Source: Bog-752 sp963799395 (GTDB taxonomy: Bacteria; Actinomycetota; Thermoleophilia; UBA2241). From it: a DNA stretch of 64,000 bases. Shown one piece after another: positions 9,652-18,600 of the stretch; the stretch's first letter is position 1, and each line of letters starts with the position of its first letter. Both the position numbers and the translations under genes were made by a program. Under the pieces are notes generated by a model. That model was not told the DNA's origin. It was given only the letters and a program-made list of their open reading frames with translations, and searched no databases. The stretch is taken from the NCBI GenBank assembly GCA_963799395.1, contig CAWCWZ010000013.1, forward strand, positions 9,721 to 73,720, written 5' to 3'.

Positions 9652-10754
9652 CGCCGCACCCTGGCCGACGCGCCGCGGACCAGCGCCTCGACCTCGGCGA
9701 GCGTCGCCATCGAGGTGTCGCCGGGCGTCGTCATGGCGAGGGCCCCATGCGCGACGCCGTAGTCGAGTGACCGGCTGCAGATCGAAGCCGGCGAGCAGGC
9801 CGTAGATCAGCCCCGAGGCAAACGAGTCACCGCCGCCCACCCGGTCGAGGATCTCGAGCCCCGGGCGTGGCACGGAACGGCAAAGGGCGCCGTCGGCCCA
9901 GGCGACCGCACTCCAGTCGTTGCGGCTCGCCGAAACGACGGCGCGCAGCGTGGTCGCCACCACGCGGATGTTGGGATACGCGACGGCGACCTGCTCCATC
10001 ATGGCGCCGAAGCGCTCGGGGTCGAGCGCCGAGAGGCTCGCGATCGAGGCCTGCGACCTCGAAGCCCAAGGCGGCGCTGAAGTCTTCTTCGTTGCCGAGC
10101 ATCACGTCGACGAGCGGCGCGATGGCGCGGTTGACCTCGCGGGCGCGATCCTGACCACCGATCGACCGCCAGAGCGACGGCCGGTAGTTCAGGTCGTAGG
10201 AGACGATCGCGCCGTGACGCCGGGCGGCGACCATCGCCTCGGTCGCGACGTCGGCGGTGGCCTCGCCCAGCGCCGCGAAGATGCCGCCGCAGTGAAACCA
10301 GCGCGCGCCTTCGGCGGCGAAGATCGTCTCCCAGTCGATGTCGCCCGAGCGCAGCTGCGAGACCGCCGTGTGGCCGCGGTCGGAACAGCCGACGGCGCCG
10401 CGCACGCCAAAGCCCCGTTCGGTGAAGTTGAGTCCGTTGCGCGCGGCGCGGCCCACTCCGTCGTAGGGCACCCAGCGCACGTGGCTCTGGTCGACGCCGC
10501 CGCCCAGGATGAGGTCTTCGAGGAGACGGCCGACGGGGTTGTCGGCGAGCGCGCTGACGAGAGCCGTGCGCAAGCCGAAGCAGCGACGCAGGCCGCGCGC
10601 CACGTTGTACTCGCCGCCGCCTTCGCAGACATCGAAGGAGCGCGTGGTGGCGACCCGGCCCTCGCCGGGATCGAGACGCAGCATCACCTCGCCAAGGGCG
10701 ACGAGGTCCCAGCGACAGCCGTCGGCGGCGCGGATCTCGAGGATGCTCCATCGT
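9648..10754 (-). CDS. kdgK: 2-keto-3-deoxygluconate kinase, PfkB family, two frameshifts; in-frame fusion to eda
   Basis: PfkB/ribokinase-fold sugar kinase that phosphorylates 2-keto-3-deoxygluconate in sugar-acid breakdown. The N-terminus reads LVALGEVMLRLDPGEG, the glycine-rich region EGGGEYNVARGLRRCFG, and the ATP/catalytic motif near the end is RVGGGDSFASGLIYGLL with its Asp. Frame switches occur near 10045 and 9770; the corrected tail ends ASARVRR at a TGA at 9648-9650. There is no stop and no good start codon between the preceding aldolase and this domain, so the two read as one polypeptide. An adjacent KDPG aldolase makes the role convincing. Confidence 0.8.
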
Positions 10755-11480
10755 CTGCCCTCTGCCGCTTCACCGACCAACGTGGGCCGCGCCGCGCGGG
10801 CGATCTCGCGCGCCGTCGCGGCAAGCTCACGGATGGTGTCGAACGCCCCGGCGGCGATGAGGTCCTTCTTGACCATCCAGCTGCCGCCGCAGGCGACGAC
10901 TTGCTCGACCGCGAGGTAGGCCGCGAGGTTGTCGGGGCCGATGCCGCCGGTGGGCACGAAACGGACGCCGCCGAACGGCGCCGCCAACGCCTTGAGATAG
11001 GCGACGCCGCCGGCCGCCTCGGCGGGGAACAGTTTGACGAGCGCCAGGCCCCGCGCCAGCGCCATGCCCACCTCGGTCGGCGTGCACACACCGGGCACGA
11101 TCGGCACGCCGCGTCGCAAGGCGAAGTCGACTACGGCGGGATCGAAGCCGGGCGCCACGATGAAGCGGGCACCCGCCGCCAGCGCGGCCTCGGCCTGGGC
11201 GACGTTCAGGACGGTCCCCGCGCCCACGCAGGATCTCGGGTACGACGTCGGCGATCGTCTCGATCGCCGACGCCGCTGAGGCCGTGCGAAAGGTGATCTC
11301 GGCGCAGGGCAGCCCGGCGGTAACCAGGGCCTGAGCCAGGGGAACGGCGTCTTCGACGCGGGGGATCTCGACGACGGGGATGACTTTGAGGTCGGCGACG
11401 AACGCCTCGAAATCGAGGTCGGCTTTGGCCGCCCGGGCGGCGCGGTGCGCACTCTCTGGAGCAACGCCCTGTACGACCAC
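10755..11480 (-). CDS. eda: 2-keto-3-deoxy-6-phosphogluconate aldolase, one frameshift, fused to the kinase
   Basis: Class I KDPG/KHG aldolase that cleaves KDPG to pyruvate and glyceraldehyde 3-phosphate. VIPVVEIPRVEDAVPLAQAL, GLPCAEITFRT (Glu base), GAGTVLNVAQAEAAL and the Schiff-base lysine in ALVKLFPAEAAGG are all present, as is the phosphate-binding FVPTGGIGPDN. A frameshift near 11215 separates the first and second halves. The GTG at 11478-11480 has a strong GGGGAGG site five bases upstream. The frame runs without a stop into KDG kinase, which would give a bifunctional protein, unless an error has erased a stop. Confidence 0.85.
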
Positions 11481-11538
11481 CGAAACCTCCCCATGACTGG
11501 CTTTCCCGGCAAGTCCAGCATAGCGCGCAGCGAAAAGC

Positions 11539-11547
11539 AAACGGTTT
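11539..11547. promoter_or_regulatory. LacI-type operator-like palindrome upstream of eda
   Basis: AAACGGTTT, a nine-base palindrome with a central G, lies about 60 bases upstream of the eda start in a local low-GC stretch. Its core resembles the two sites upstream of the aminotransferase gene. Assignment to the LacI protein of this operon is inference. Confidence 0.4.
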
Positions 11548-11707
11548 CTGTGATGCTCTCGAACAAGTTGCGGTCTCTGCGGCCGCCGACACGTCGGCAC
11601 GCGGCCCGCGCAACGCCTTTTGCGGTCCCCAACCCTGCTTGTCCCTGCTCCGTGCGGGAAATGATCACCTACGGCGAGTGCCGCCGGTCCACGAACTGAG
11701 GAGGGAC

Positions 11708-12034
11708 ATGATGAGCGACGAGCATCTGCCCGGTGTCTATCTGCGGTTTCGCCGCGACTACCCGAGCGTCGCCGCGGCGCTGGACGGGCTGGGCGAGGCC
11801 ACCGACGGGGCCGGGCCCCTCGACGAACGCACGGCGCGCCTCGTGAAGCTGGGCCTGGCGATCGGCGGCGCCGCTGAAGGGTCCGTACGCTCTAACGCAA
11901 GGAAGGCGCTGGCGGCCGGCGCTACCGCTGACGAGGTCCGTCACGTGGCTGCCCTGGCCGTCACGACCTGCGGCTTCCCGGCAGCCATCGCGGGCTTCGG
12001 CTGGATCGACGAGGTGCTCGCCACCGCGGGCTAA
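11708..12034 (+). CDS. Carboxymuconolactone decarboxylase/AhpD-like small protein
   Basis: Intact 108-residue protein of the CMD/AhpD fold (HLPGVYLRFRRDYPSV, then DERTARLVKLGLAIG and ALAAGATADEVRHVAALAVTTCGFP). The CxxC redox pair of AhpD is not complete: only one Cys (TTCGFP) is visible, so peroxidase-type activity is doubtful. The ATG at 11708 or 11711 has a GAGGAGGG site just upstream. It is transcribed away from the eda operon with about 230 bases between, and may be a stand-alone gene. Function unknown beyond the fold. Confidence 0.8.
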   Translation: MMSDEHLPGVYLRFRRDYPSVAAALDGLGEATDGAGPLDERTARLVKLGLAIGGAAEGSVRSNARKALAAGATADEVRHVAALAVTTCGFPAAIAGFGWIDEVLATAG

Positions 12035-12074
12035 GGCTGCGGCGAGGCGGGCCGGCGCCGCAGGAAGGGGCGCG

Positions 12075-12132
12075 GCGGCGGCGCGCTTGCGCGGCGGCGC
12101 GCTCGCGCAGCGGCGCGCTTGCGCGGCGGCGG
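12075..12132. repeat. 16-bp GC-rich tandem repeat, about 3.6 copies
   Basis: The unit GCGGCGGCGCGCTTGC repeats at 12075-12090, 12091-12106 (one change), 12107-12122 (one change) and partly at 12123-12132. It lies between the CMD gene and the Fic gene and does not belong to an evident gene. Confidence 0.75.
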
Positions 12133-12264
12133 CTCCTTTGTAAGATTCATGCCAGAAACGTTCAAGTTCGTCTGCCGACCTCGTCTGCCGACGGACGACC
12201 TTTCGACCGGAGCGAGGCTGGCGCCATCGACCCGAGCGAGTTCCACGATCCCGACGCCGGGCAG

Positions 12265-14283
12265 GTGGTCACCTGCCCGGAGGGGTACGCGGCCTTCGTG
12301 CCGGCGCCCCTGCCGCCAAAGCTGACCTACGGCGGCGACCTCGTTCTCGCGCTGTCGCGAGCCGATGCCGCCCTCGGCGAGCTTGCGGGCGTCGGCGGCG
12401 AGCTGCCCGACCCGCGGCTGCTCGACGCCTCGTTCAAGCGCCAGGAGGCGCTCTGCTCGTCGCGCATCGAGGGCGCCCAGGTGAGCCTCTCCGACCTTCT
12501 GCTCGACCAGGTCGGCGCAGCGCCCGCGAGCGTGCCTCGTGATCACCTGCGCGAGGTGCGGAGCTGTGTCGCGACGCTGCGCTACGGCGTCGAGCGCCTC
12601 AAGGAAACGCCGTTGTCGCTCGGTCTCGTGCGCGAGCTGCACGAGCAACTGCTGCGCGGCGAGATCGGCGGCGCGCGCACGCCCGGCGAGTTCCGCACCT
12701 CGCAGAGCTGGCTCGGACCACCCGGTGCGACGCTCGCCACGGCCACCTACGTCGCCCCGCCGGTGCCCGAGATGCTCGCGGCACTCGAGGCCTGGGATGC
12801 GTTCCTGCACGAGCGCGAGGTCCTGCCCGACCTCCTGCAGTGCGCCATGCTCCACGAGCAGTTCGAGAGCATCCACCCGTTCATCGGCGGCAACGGACGG
12901 CTCGGACGACTGCTCATCACCCTGTTCCTGATCGATCGCCGGCGCCTGACGAGCCCGCTGCTGTACCTCTCGGCCTACTTCGAGGGGCACCGCGACGAAT
13001 ACTACCGGCGGCTGCAGCGGGTGCGGACCCACGGCGAGTGGGAGCAATGGCTGCTGTTCTTCGTGACGGGCGTGCGCCAGACGGCCGAACGCGGCGTGCG
13101 CCAGGCGCGAGCGCTGATCTCCCTCCACGGAGAGTTCCGCTCACGGGTCAAAGGGCACGCTCTCGCCCTCGCCGACGAGTCGTTTCGCACCCCCTGCCTG
13201 ACGGTCCCGCAAGCCGAGCGCGTGCTGGCGGTCGCCAACCCGACGGCGCGCCGCGCGGTCCGCGACCTGCTGGCCGAGGGTCTGCTCGAGGAGTACGGCG
13301 AGAAGCGCTGGCCGCGCGTCTACCTTGCCCGTCCCGTGCTCGAGGCGGTGCTGCATCCGCTCGAAGACCTGCGGCGCCCGCCACAGGGGGCCGCACGCGG
13401 CGCCGTGCTCAAGTCGGGCCAGGCTCGACCCTCCGCTCCGACGAGGCGCGCCGACCGGCTGATGGCCGAAGCCATGGCCCTGATCGACGCGGCCCGCGAA
13501 CAGGCGGTCAAACTGCGGCTCACCGGCGGTCTCGCCGTCCGCCGCTACTGCGGCGATCTCGATTTCATGGACCGCGAGTACTCCGACATCGACGTCGTCG
13601 GCCTCTCGTCGCAGCGCAAGGAGATGCACCAGGTCTTCGCCGGCCTCGGCTATACCGAGAACCGCTACGTGACCCAGGCCACCGACGCCGAACAGCTCCA
13701 GTACGTCAAGACCGAGACGCTCGTGCCGCCCTGCGAGCGGCCGGGCGACGAGCCGTACGAGGCCCCGCTCGTCGACCACGTCGACGTCTTCGTCGACGTG
13801 ATGCGGATGGACCACGACGTCGACGTCCGCGACCGGCTCGACATCGACGACTACGCCGTCGCGCCGGTCGACGCCCTGATCGCCAAGCTGCAGATCGGCA
13901 AGATCAACCAGAAAGACGTCCACGACGTCATCGCGCTCCTCAAGGAAGTGCCCCTGCACGGCGCCGACGGAGCGGTCTCGATCGACGTCGCCTACCTCGC
14001 CGAGGTGTGCTCGCGCGACTGGGGCCTGTACCACGACATCACAACGAACCTCGACGTGGTCCTGGCCATGGTCGACGACTACGGCCTCGCCACGGCCGAC
14101 CTCGACAGGGTCTGCGAGCGCCTCGCGGCGATCAAGGAGTCGGTCGAGGACGCGAGCAAACCGATCGGCTGGCGCCTGCGCGCCCGCGTCGGCGAGCGCG
14201 TGGCGTGGCGCCGTGAGGTCGAAGACACCGAGGGCACGCAGCTCATCGCCCCGGAGTGGGACTGGCGGCGCGACCTAGGCTGA
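12265..14283 (+). CDS. Fic-domain protein fused to a nucleotidyltransferase-like domain
   Basis: Single intact frame of 672 residues. Residues 1-80 form a Fic_N region with the inhibitory-helix motif SSRIEG (S65, E69, G70). The Fic core HPFIGGNGRLGR (204-215) is complete, so AMP transfer is possible. A winged-helix segment follows (about 305-360). After a linker (about 375-400) comes a second module: GG at 421-422, DIDVVG (D441, D443) and HVDVFVDVM, the pattern of a polymerase-beta-type nucleotidyltransferase. The GTG start is the first in frame; homology to Fic starts (IDPSEFHDPDAG) extends about 13 codons upstream with no usual start codon, so the N-terminus is uncertain. The partner or target is unknown; toxin, toxin-regulation or defence roles are possible. 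Confidence 0.8.
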   Translation: MVTCPEGYAAFVPAPLPPKLTYGGDLVLALSRADAALGELAGVGGELPDPRLLDASFKRQEALCSSRIEGAQVSLSDLLLDQVGAAPASVPRDHLREVRSCVATLRYGVERLKETPLSLGLVRELHEQLLRGEIGGARTPGEFRTSQSWLGPPGATLATATYVAPPVPEMLAALEAWDAFLHEREVLPDLLQCAMLHEQFESIHPFIGGNGRLGRLLITLFLIDRRRLTSPLLYLSAYFEGHRDEYYRRLQRVRTHGEWEQWLLFFVTGVRQTAERGVRQARALISLHGEFRSRVKGHALALADESFRTPCLTVPQAERVLAVANPTARRAVRDLLAEGLLEEYGEKRWPRVYLARPVLEAVLHPLEDLRRPPQGAARGAVLKSGQARPSAPTRRADRLMAEAMALIDAAREQAVKLRLTGGLAVRRYCGDLDFMDREYSDIDVVGLSSQRKEMHQVFAGLGYTENRYVTQATDAEQLQYVKTETLVPPCERPGDEPYEAPLVDHVDVFVDVMRMDHDVDVRDRLDIDDYAVAPVDALIAKLQIGKINQKDVHDVIALLKEVPLHGADGAVSIDVAYLAEVCSRDWGLYHDITTNLDVVLAMVDDYGLATADLDRVCERLAAIKESVEDASKPIGWRLRARVGERVAWRREVEDTEGTQLIAPEWDWRRDLG

Positions 14284-14302
14284 TGGCGGGCGGATTGTGC
14301 CG

Positions 14303-14626
14303 TCAGGCGGCCTTGCGCTCCCGCTCCTCCTCGGTCTCGCTCTGCCTGCCGGGGAGCCGCCTTGGCTCGCCCGCTGCCGCGGCCGACTCCCGCCGGCCGC
14401 TGACGACCGCCCAGATGAGGAGTGCGACGACGAGGGCCAGGATCACCGACGTCAGGACGACCACCCCGACGCTCGTCGGGCCGTGACTGACGATGGCCGG
14501 GCCACGCACCGCGCCGCGACCGCGGATCAGTGCGGCCTGCGCCGCGGCGACACCGAACGTGAGCATGATCGCGACCGCCGACAGAAAACCCACCGGCACC
14601 ATATGCTTCAGCGGATGGGATCTCAT
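14303..14626 (-). CDS. Small membrane protein with two hydrophobic segments
   Basis: From the ATG at 14624-14626 (GAGGTGGGAAG just upstream) this gives 107 residues: a first hydrophobic stretch VPVGFLSAVAIMLTFGVAAA, a loop with GPAIVSHGPTSVG, a second helix VVVLTSVILALVVALLIWAV, and a charged tail rich in Glu and Arg. No family recognised. It is convergent with the Fic gene and diverges from the cupin gene. Probably an inner-membrane protein of unknown role. Confidence 0.6.
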   Translation of the reverse strand: MRSHPLKHMVPVGFLSAVAIMLTFGVAAAQAALIRGRGAVRGPAIVSHGPTSVGVVVLTSVILALVVALLIWAVVSGRRESAAAAGEPRRLPGRQSETEEERERKAA

Positions 14627-14813
14627 CTTCCCACCTCGATTTCTTCTCTTCCACCTTCCAACACGTCGCTGGCTTGCCTGTACGATACCCTCGGGCATAA
14701 TCCTCACGCGTGGGTCGAGCCGCGACCGCGCGATCGCGGCTCGCGAGGGCTCTGAGCAACGATCCGGGTTTCTGCCGTCCCGGCGCCGGTCGCCGGGCGG
14801 TCCAGGAGACGTC

Positions 14814-15170
14814 ATGGGAGCGGGCATGGTCGGTCACATCACCGAAGTCGAGAGGCAGCCGCTCAGCGGCGAGGGCATCGAGGGGGTCGTCAAGCGCCTG
14901 CTCGTCGGTCCCGACGAGGGCTGGCGCGGGTGGGCCCTGCGTCTGTTCGAGCTCGAGCCCCAGGGCCACACACCGCGACATCAGCATCCCTGGCCGCACA
15001 TCGACTACGTCACGCGGGGACGCGGCACAGTGCACCTGGACGGCGTCGACCACGCGCTGAGCGAAGGCTCCTTCGCCTACGTGCCCGCCGGGGCGACGCA
15101 CCAGTTCAGCAATTCAGGCGACACCGCCTTCGCCTTTTTGTGCATCGTGCCCGAAGAGGGTGAACGCTGA
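14814..15170 (+). CDS. Cupin-domain protein
   Basis: Intact 118-residue single-domain cupin. Cupin motif 1 is PRHQHPWPHIDYVTRGRG (His, His, Glu-less variant with Asp) and motif 2 is YVPAGATHQFSN, giving two or three metal-binding His. Start ATG follows CCAGGAG. Such small cupins bind a metal and act as dioxygenase, isomerase or storage-type proteins; the substrate is unknown. It converges with glyA. Confidence 0.8.
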   Translation: MGAGMVGHITEVERQPLSGEGIEGVVKRLLVGPDEGWRGWALRLFELEPQGHTPRHQHPWPHIDYVTRGRGTVHLDGVDHALSEGSFAYVPAGATHQFSNSGDTAFAFLCIVPEEGER

Positions 15171-15238
15171 GGCGGAAGCCCGGTTGGGCGAACGTCCGCC
15201 GGCGCGGCGGCGCGCTACTCCAGGCGCGGGAGTACCGG

Positions 15239-16507
15239 TCAAAGGAACTCGTAGAGCGGGAAGCTGTCGAGCAGGTCGACCACCTCGTGACGGATCTCGG
15301 CGAGGACCGCCGGCTCTCGCCTGGCCGCCATGGCCCGCAGAATGAGCCGCGCCGTCTGCCGCATCTCGACCTCGGTGAAGCCCCTCGTGCTGACCGCCGG
15401 CGAGCCGACGCGCAGGCCGCTCGCCACCGACATGGCGCTCTCGTCGAAGGGCACGACGTTGCGGTTGGCGGTGATGTTGACCGACTCCAGCAGCTGCTGA
15501 CACTCGAGGCCGTTCAAGCCCGTGCCGCGCAGGTCGACGAGGGCGAGATGGACGTCGGTGCCGCCCGTCACGAGGCGCAGTCCCCCGTCGGCGAGCTCCT
15601 CGGCCAGCGCCGCCGCGTTGGCGACGATCTGTCGCTGCAGACGGCGGAACTCCTCGCTCCTGGCGATGCGCAGGCAGACCGCCTTGGCCGCCACGACGTG
15701 GGCGAGGGGGCCACCCTGCATACCCGGGAACACGGCCCGGTCGATGGCACGCGCGAACTGCTCACGGCACATGATGAGGCCCGCCCGCGGACCGGTGAGG
15801 GTCTTGTGCGTGGTCGAGGTGACGACATCGCAGTAGGGCATCGGGTTGGGGTGCAGCCCGGCGGCGACGAGGCCGGCGACGTGAGCGATGTCGGCCAGCA
15901 GCAGGGCGCCGCACTCGTCGGCGATCTCGCGGAAGGCGGCGAAGTCGATGGTGCGCGGGTAGGAGCTGTACCCGCAGACGATGAGCTTGGGCTTGTGCCT
16001 GAGGGCGAGCTCGCGGACCTCGTCGTAGTCGATTGTCTCGGTGTCGCGCCGCACGTGGTAGGCGACGGCGTTGTAGATCACGCCGGAGAGATTCAAGGGC
16101 AGGCCGTGCGTGAGGTGGCCGCCGTGAGCGAGCTCCATGCCCAGGAATGTGTCACCGGGCTCGAGCAGGGCGAACAGCGCCGCCAGGTTGGCCGACGAGC
16201 CCGAATGCGGCTGCACGTTGGCGTGCGCGGCGCCGAACAGCTCTTTGGCGCGATCGATGGCCAGCTGTTCGACCGCGTCGATGACCTCACAGCCGCCGTA
16301 GTACCGGGCGCCCGGGTAACCCTCGGCGTACTTGTTGGTCAGCACCGAGCCGGTGGCTTCGAGAACGGCGCGGCTGGCGAAGTTCTCTGAGGCGATGAGC
16401 TCGAGCGTCTCCTGCTGGCGGCGCAGCTCGGCGCGCAGCAGCTCGTTCAACTCGGGATCGAGCTCGTAGAGAGGCTCGCGGCGCCACTCCTTGCTGACGG
16501 TGTTCAC
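15239..16507 (-). CDS. glyA: Serine hydroxymethyltransferase
   Basis: PLP enzyme that interconverts serine and glycine with tetrahydrofolate, cytosolic. IASENFASRAVLEATGSVLTNKYAEGYPG, HSGSSANLAA, DIAHVAGLVAAGLHPNP-type motif and the Schiff-base lysine in TSTTHKTLTGPR are all present. Length about 422 residues from the GTG at 16505-16507, which has GAGGAGG ten bases upstream; the longer upstream frame has no support. Intact. It is the main one-carbon entry enzyme and could supply or take up C1 units from methylamine demethylation in the same genome. Confidence 0.97.
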   Translation of the reverse strand: MNTVSKEWRREPLYELDPELNELLRAELRRQQETLELIASENFASRAVLEATGSVLTNKYAEGYPGARYYGGCEVIDAVEQLAIDRAKELFGAAHANVQPHSGSSANLAALFALLEPGDTFLGMELAHGGHLTHGLPLNLSGVIYNAVAYHVRRDTETIDYDEVRELALRHKPKLIVCGYSSYPRTIDFAAFREIADECGALLLADIAHVAGLVAAGLHPNPMPYCDVVTSTTHKTLTGPRAGLIMCREQFARAIDRAVFPGMQGGPLAHVVAAKAVCLRIARSEEFRRLQRQIVANAAALAEELADGGLRLVTGGTDVHLALVDLRGTGLNGLECQQLLESVNITANRNVVPFDESAMSVASGLRVGSPAVSTRGFTEVEMRQTARLILRAMAARREPAVLAEIRHEVVDLLDSFPLYEFL

Positions 16508-16656
16508 GCGAGCGCCTCCTCGTGGCGGTTTCTCGGAAGAATCGGGCTGCCGCGGACAGACGGCAGCGACGACGCACATCTTACCAGAGCGAAGGCCGGA
16601 GCCGGCCTACCCGCGCAGGCGCCCACCGCCGGGGTCGCAGAAAGCGCCGACGGCCG

Positions 16657-18006
16657 TCAGCGGCCGCGGCCGAGCCCGCCCTCGAGGACGTTCGTGTCGA
16701 TCGCCGGGTAGCTTGCGCCGGCGGGCCCCGACGTTGCGGTGTCCGCGGCTGCGGCGGCGCGGTCGTTGCGGATGCGGTGCAGGGCAAAACCGGCCCAGAC
16801 GGCGACCGACAGGGCGGCGACGCCGCCGACACCCAGCGCGAAGCGCGCGCCGTAGCGGCCGGCGAGGAAGCCGATCAGCGGCGCGCCGATGGGTGTCGAG
16901 CCGAGGAAGACGATGGCCCACAGCGCCATCACGCGGCCGCGCATGGCGCTGCTCGAGTTGAGCTGCAGCAGCGAGTTGGCGGTGGCGATGAACATGACGC
17001 TGGCGGCGCCCATCAGCACGAGCAGCGCCAGGCAGACCGCCAGGGTGGGGGCCGCGGTGACGGCGAGGATCAGCACGCCGAAGGCGAGCGTGACGACCAC
17101 CAGCAAGCGATGGCTCGGTCGCCGGCGCGCGGCGATGGCGAGTCCGCCCGCCAGGGCGCCGACGCCCTGGGCGACCAGCAAGGCGCTGTAGGCACCGGCG
17201 CCGCGATGAAACACCTCGTGGGCGAACAGCGGCAGGATCACGGTGAAGTTGTAGGCCAGTGTGCCGATGACGGCCATCATGATCAGCGGCACGCGCAGCT
17301 CCCACGCCCGCCAGGCGTAGCGCAGCCCGGCCCGGATCTGACCCTTGGCGCGAGCCACCGGCGGCCGCCGATGCAACTCGGAGGGCCTCATCGCGTACAG
17401 CGCGCCGATCACCGCCGCAAAAGAGACGGCGTTGGCCAGGAAGGCCCACGAGATGCCCACGGTCGCGATCAGCAGGCCGGCGAGGGCGGGCCCGACGATG
17501 CGCGACGAATTGACGATGACGCTGTTCAGGGCGACCGCGTTGGCCAGGTCGTCGGGGCCGGCCATCTCGACGACGAAGCTCTGGCGGGATGGGTTGTCGG
17601 CGACGTTGATGAAGCCGTAGACCAAGGCCAGCGCCCAGACCATCCAGACGCGCACGGAACCGCTGGCCACGAGCGCCCAGAGCACGGCGGCCTGCGCCGT
17701 GAAGGCCGTCTGCGTGACGAGCAGCACCTTCCGCTTGTCGAAGCGATCGGCCACAAGGCCGCCGACGGTCCCGAACAGGAGCACCGGAGTAAACTGCAGG
17801 GCCGCCGTCAGGCCCAGATCGAAGGCGCTGTGGGTCAGCGTGTAGACCAGCCAGTACTGGGCGGTCGACTGCATCCAGGAGCCGCTTTGCGAGATGGTCT
17901 GGCCGACGAACCAGAGACGGTAGTTGCGCGTCCGCAGAGAGCGGAACATGCGCGTCAGAAAGGCCGGGCCGCGACGCGGGTCGGCTGTCTCGGGAAGGCC
18001 GCTCAA
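16657..18006 (-). CDS. MFS transporter (MFS_3, EntS-like exporter)
   Basis: Intact 449-residue major-facilitator exporter with about 12 transmembrane segments; N-terminal LRTRNYRLWFVGQTISQSGSWMQ and the loop ADRFDKRKVLL match the MFS_3 subgroup that exports small molecules. The start overlaps the stop of the MarR gene by four bases (18003-18006), so the two are translationally coupled. The pairing with a MarR repressor suggests export of a toxic or aromatic compound that also acts as the inducer. Confidence 0.9.
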   Translation of the reverse strand: MSGLPETADPRRGPAFLTRMFRSLRTRNYRLWFVGQTISQSGSWMQSTAQYWLVYTLTHSAFDLGLTAALQFTPVLLFGTVGGLVADRFDKRKVLLVTQTAFTAQAAVLWALVASGSVRVWMVWALALVYGFINVADNPSRQSFVVEMAGPDDLANAVALNSVIVNSSRIVGPALAGLLIATVGISWAFLANAVSFAAVIGALYAMRPSELHRRPPVARAKGQIRAGLRYAWRAWELRVPLIMMAVIGTLAYNFTVILPLFAHEVFHRGAGAYSALLVAQGVGALAGGLAIAARRRPSHRLLVVVTLAFGVLILAVTAAPTLAVCLALLVLMGAASVMFIATANSLLQLNSSSAMRGRVMALWAIVFLGSTPIGAPLIGFLAGRYGARFALGVGGVAALSVAVWAGFALHRIRNDRAAAAADTATSGPAGASYPAIDTNVLEGGLGRGR

Positions 18007-18482
18007 CGGTCGTCCTCGAGCAGCCGCTCGAGGACCGGCAGCGCCTCGCGAACGAGGGCAAGCTCCGTCTCGTCGAGCTTGCGCAGACGCCTTGCCAGAT
18101 AAGCGGTCTTGCGAGTGCGAGTGCGCGCCACCGTGCGCCTGCCGTCGGCGGTGAGACTGACACGCGCGACACGACGGTCGGCGGGGTCGGCCTCGCGCCG
18201 CACGAGGCCACGCTCCTCGAGGGTGGCCACCATGCGTGTGACGCTCGGCGGCGTGACGCGCTCGCGGCTCGCCAGGCGACCCAGGGTGATCGGCCCCTGC
18301 AGTTCGATGGTCACGAGGGCTGAGGTCAGCGACGGGCTCAGATCGCCGGGCGTCTGGCTGCGCAGCCGGCGAGCCAGCCGGTTGAGCACGAGTCGCAGGC
18401 GCGCCGCGAGCTCGGGGTCGCCCATGCCGGTGTCGCCGGCATGGCCGATTGAAGCGGGCGCACTGTCGAGTCCATTGACCAC
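18003..18482 (-). CDS. MarR-family transcriptional regulator
   Basis: Winged-helix regulator of 159 residues. The DNA-binding part is GRLASRERVTPPSVTRMVATLEERGLVRREADPADRRVARVSLT, the classical MarR helix-turn-helix and wing (DPADRR). First gene of the marR-MFS operon. Start is taken as GTG at 18480-18482; no strong ribosome site is visible. Probably represses its own operon through the inverted repeat just upstream. Confidence 0.9.
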   Translation of the reverse strand: MVNGLDSAPASIGHAGDTGMGDPELAARLRLVLNRLARRLRSQTPGDLSPSLTSALVTIELQGPITLGRLASRERVTPPSVTRMVATLEERGLVRREADPADRRVARVSLTADGRRTVARTRTRKTAYLARRLRKLDETELALVREALPVLERLLEDDR

Positions 18483-18490
18483 GATTGATA

Positions 18491-18518
18491 GTTTACCATG
18501 CTAATTACTGTTGTAAAC
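18491..18518. promoter_or_regulatory. Inverted repeat upstream of the marR-MFS operon
   Basis: GTTTAC (18491-18496) and GTAAAC (18513-18518) form a 6-bp inverted repeat 16 bases apart in an AT-rich stretch between marR and a divergent gene. Candidate MarR operator overlapping the promoter region; the link is inference. Confidence 0.4.
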
Positions 18519-18600
18519 GACCAGGATGCCCCACTCCCACTCGTGAGCGTGGTATCGTGAGGCCTCGCGACGCACCCGGCGCCGCGGGGCGGAGGCGGCC

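Noticed and set aside
12840..14216. 458-codon plus-strand frame inside the Fic gene
   Set aside because: Another frame of the same gene, dominated by Arg, Gly, Ala and Pro.
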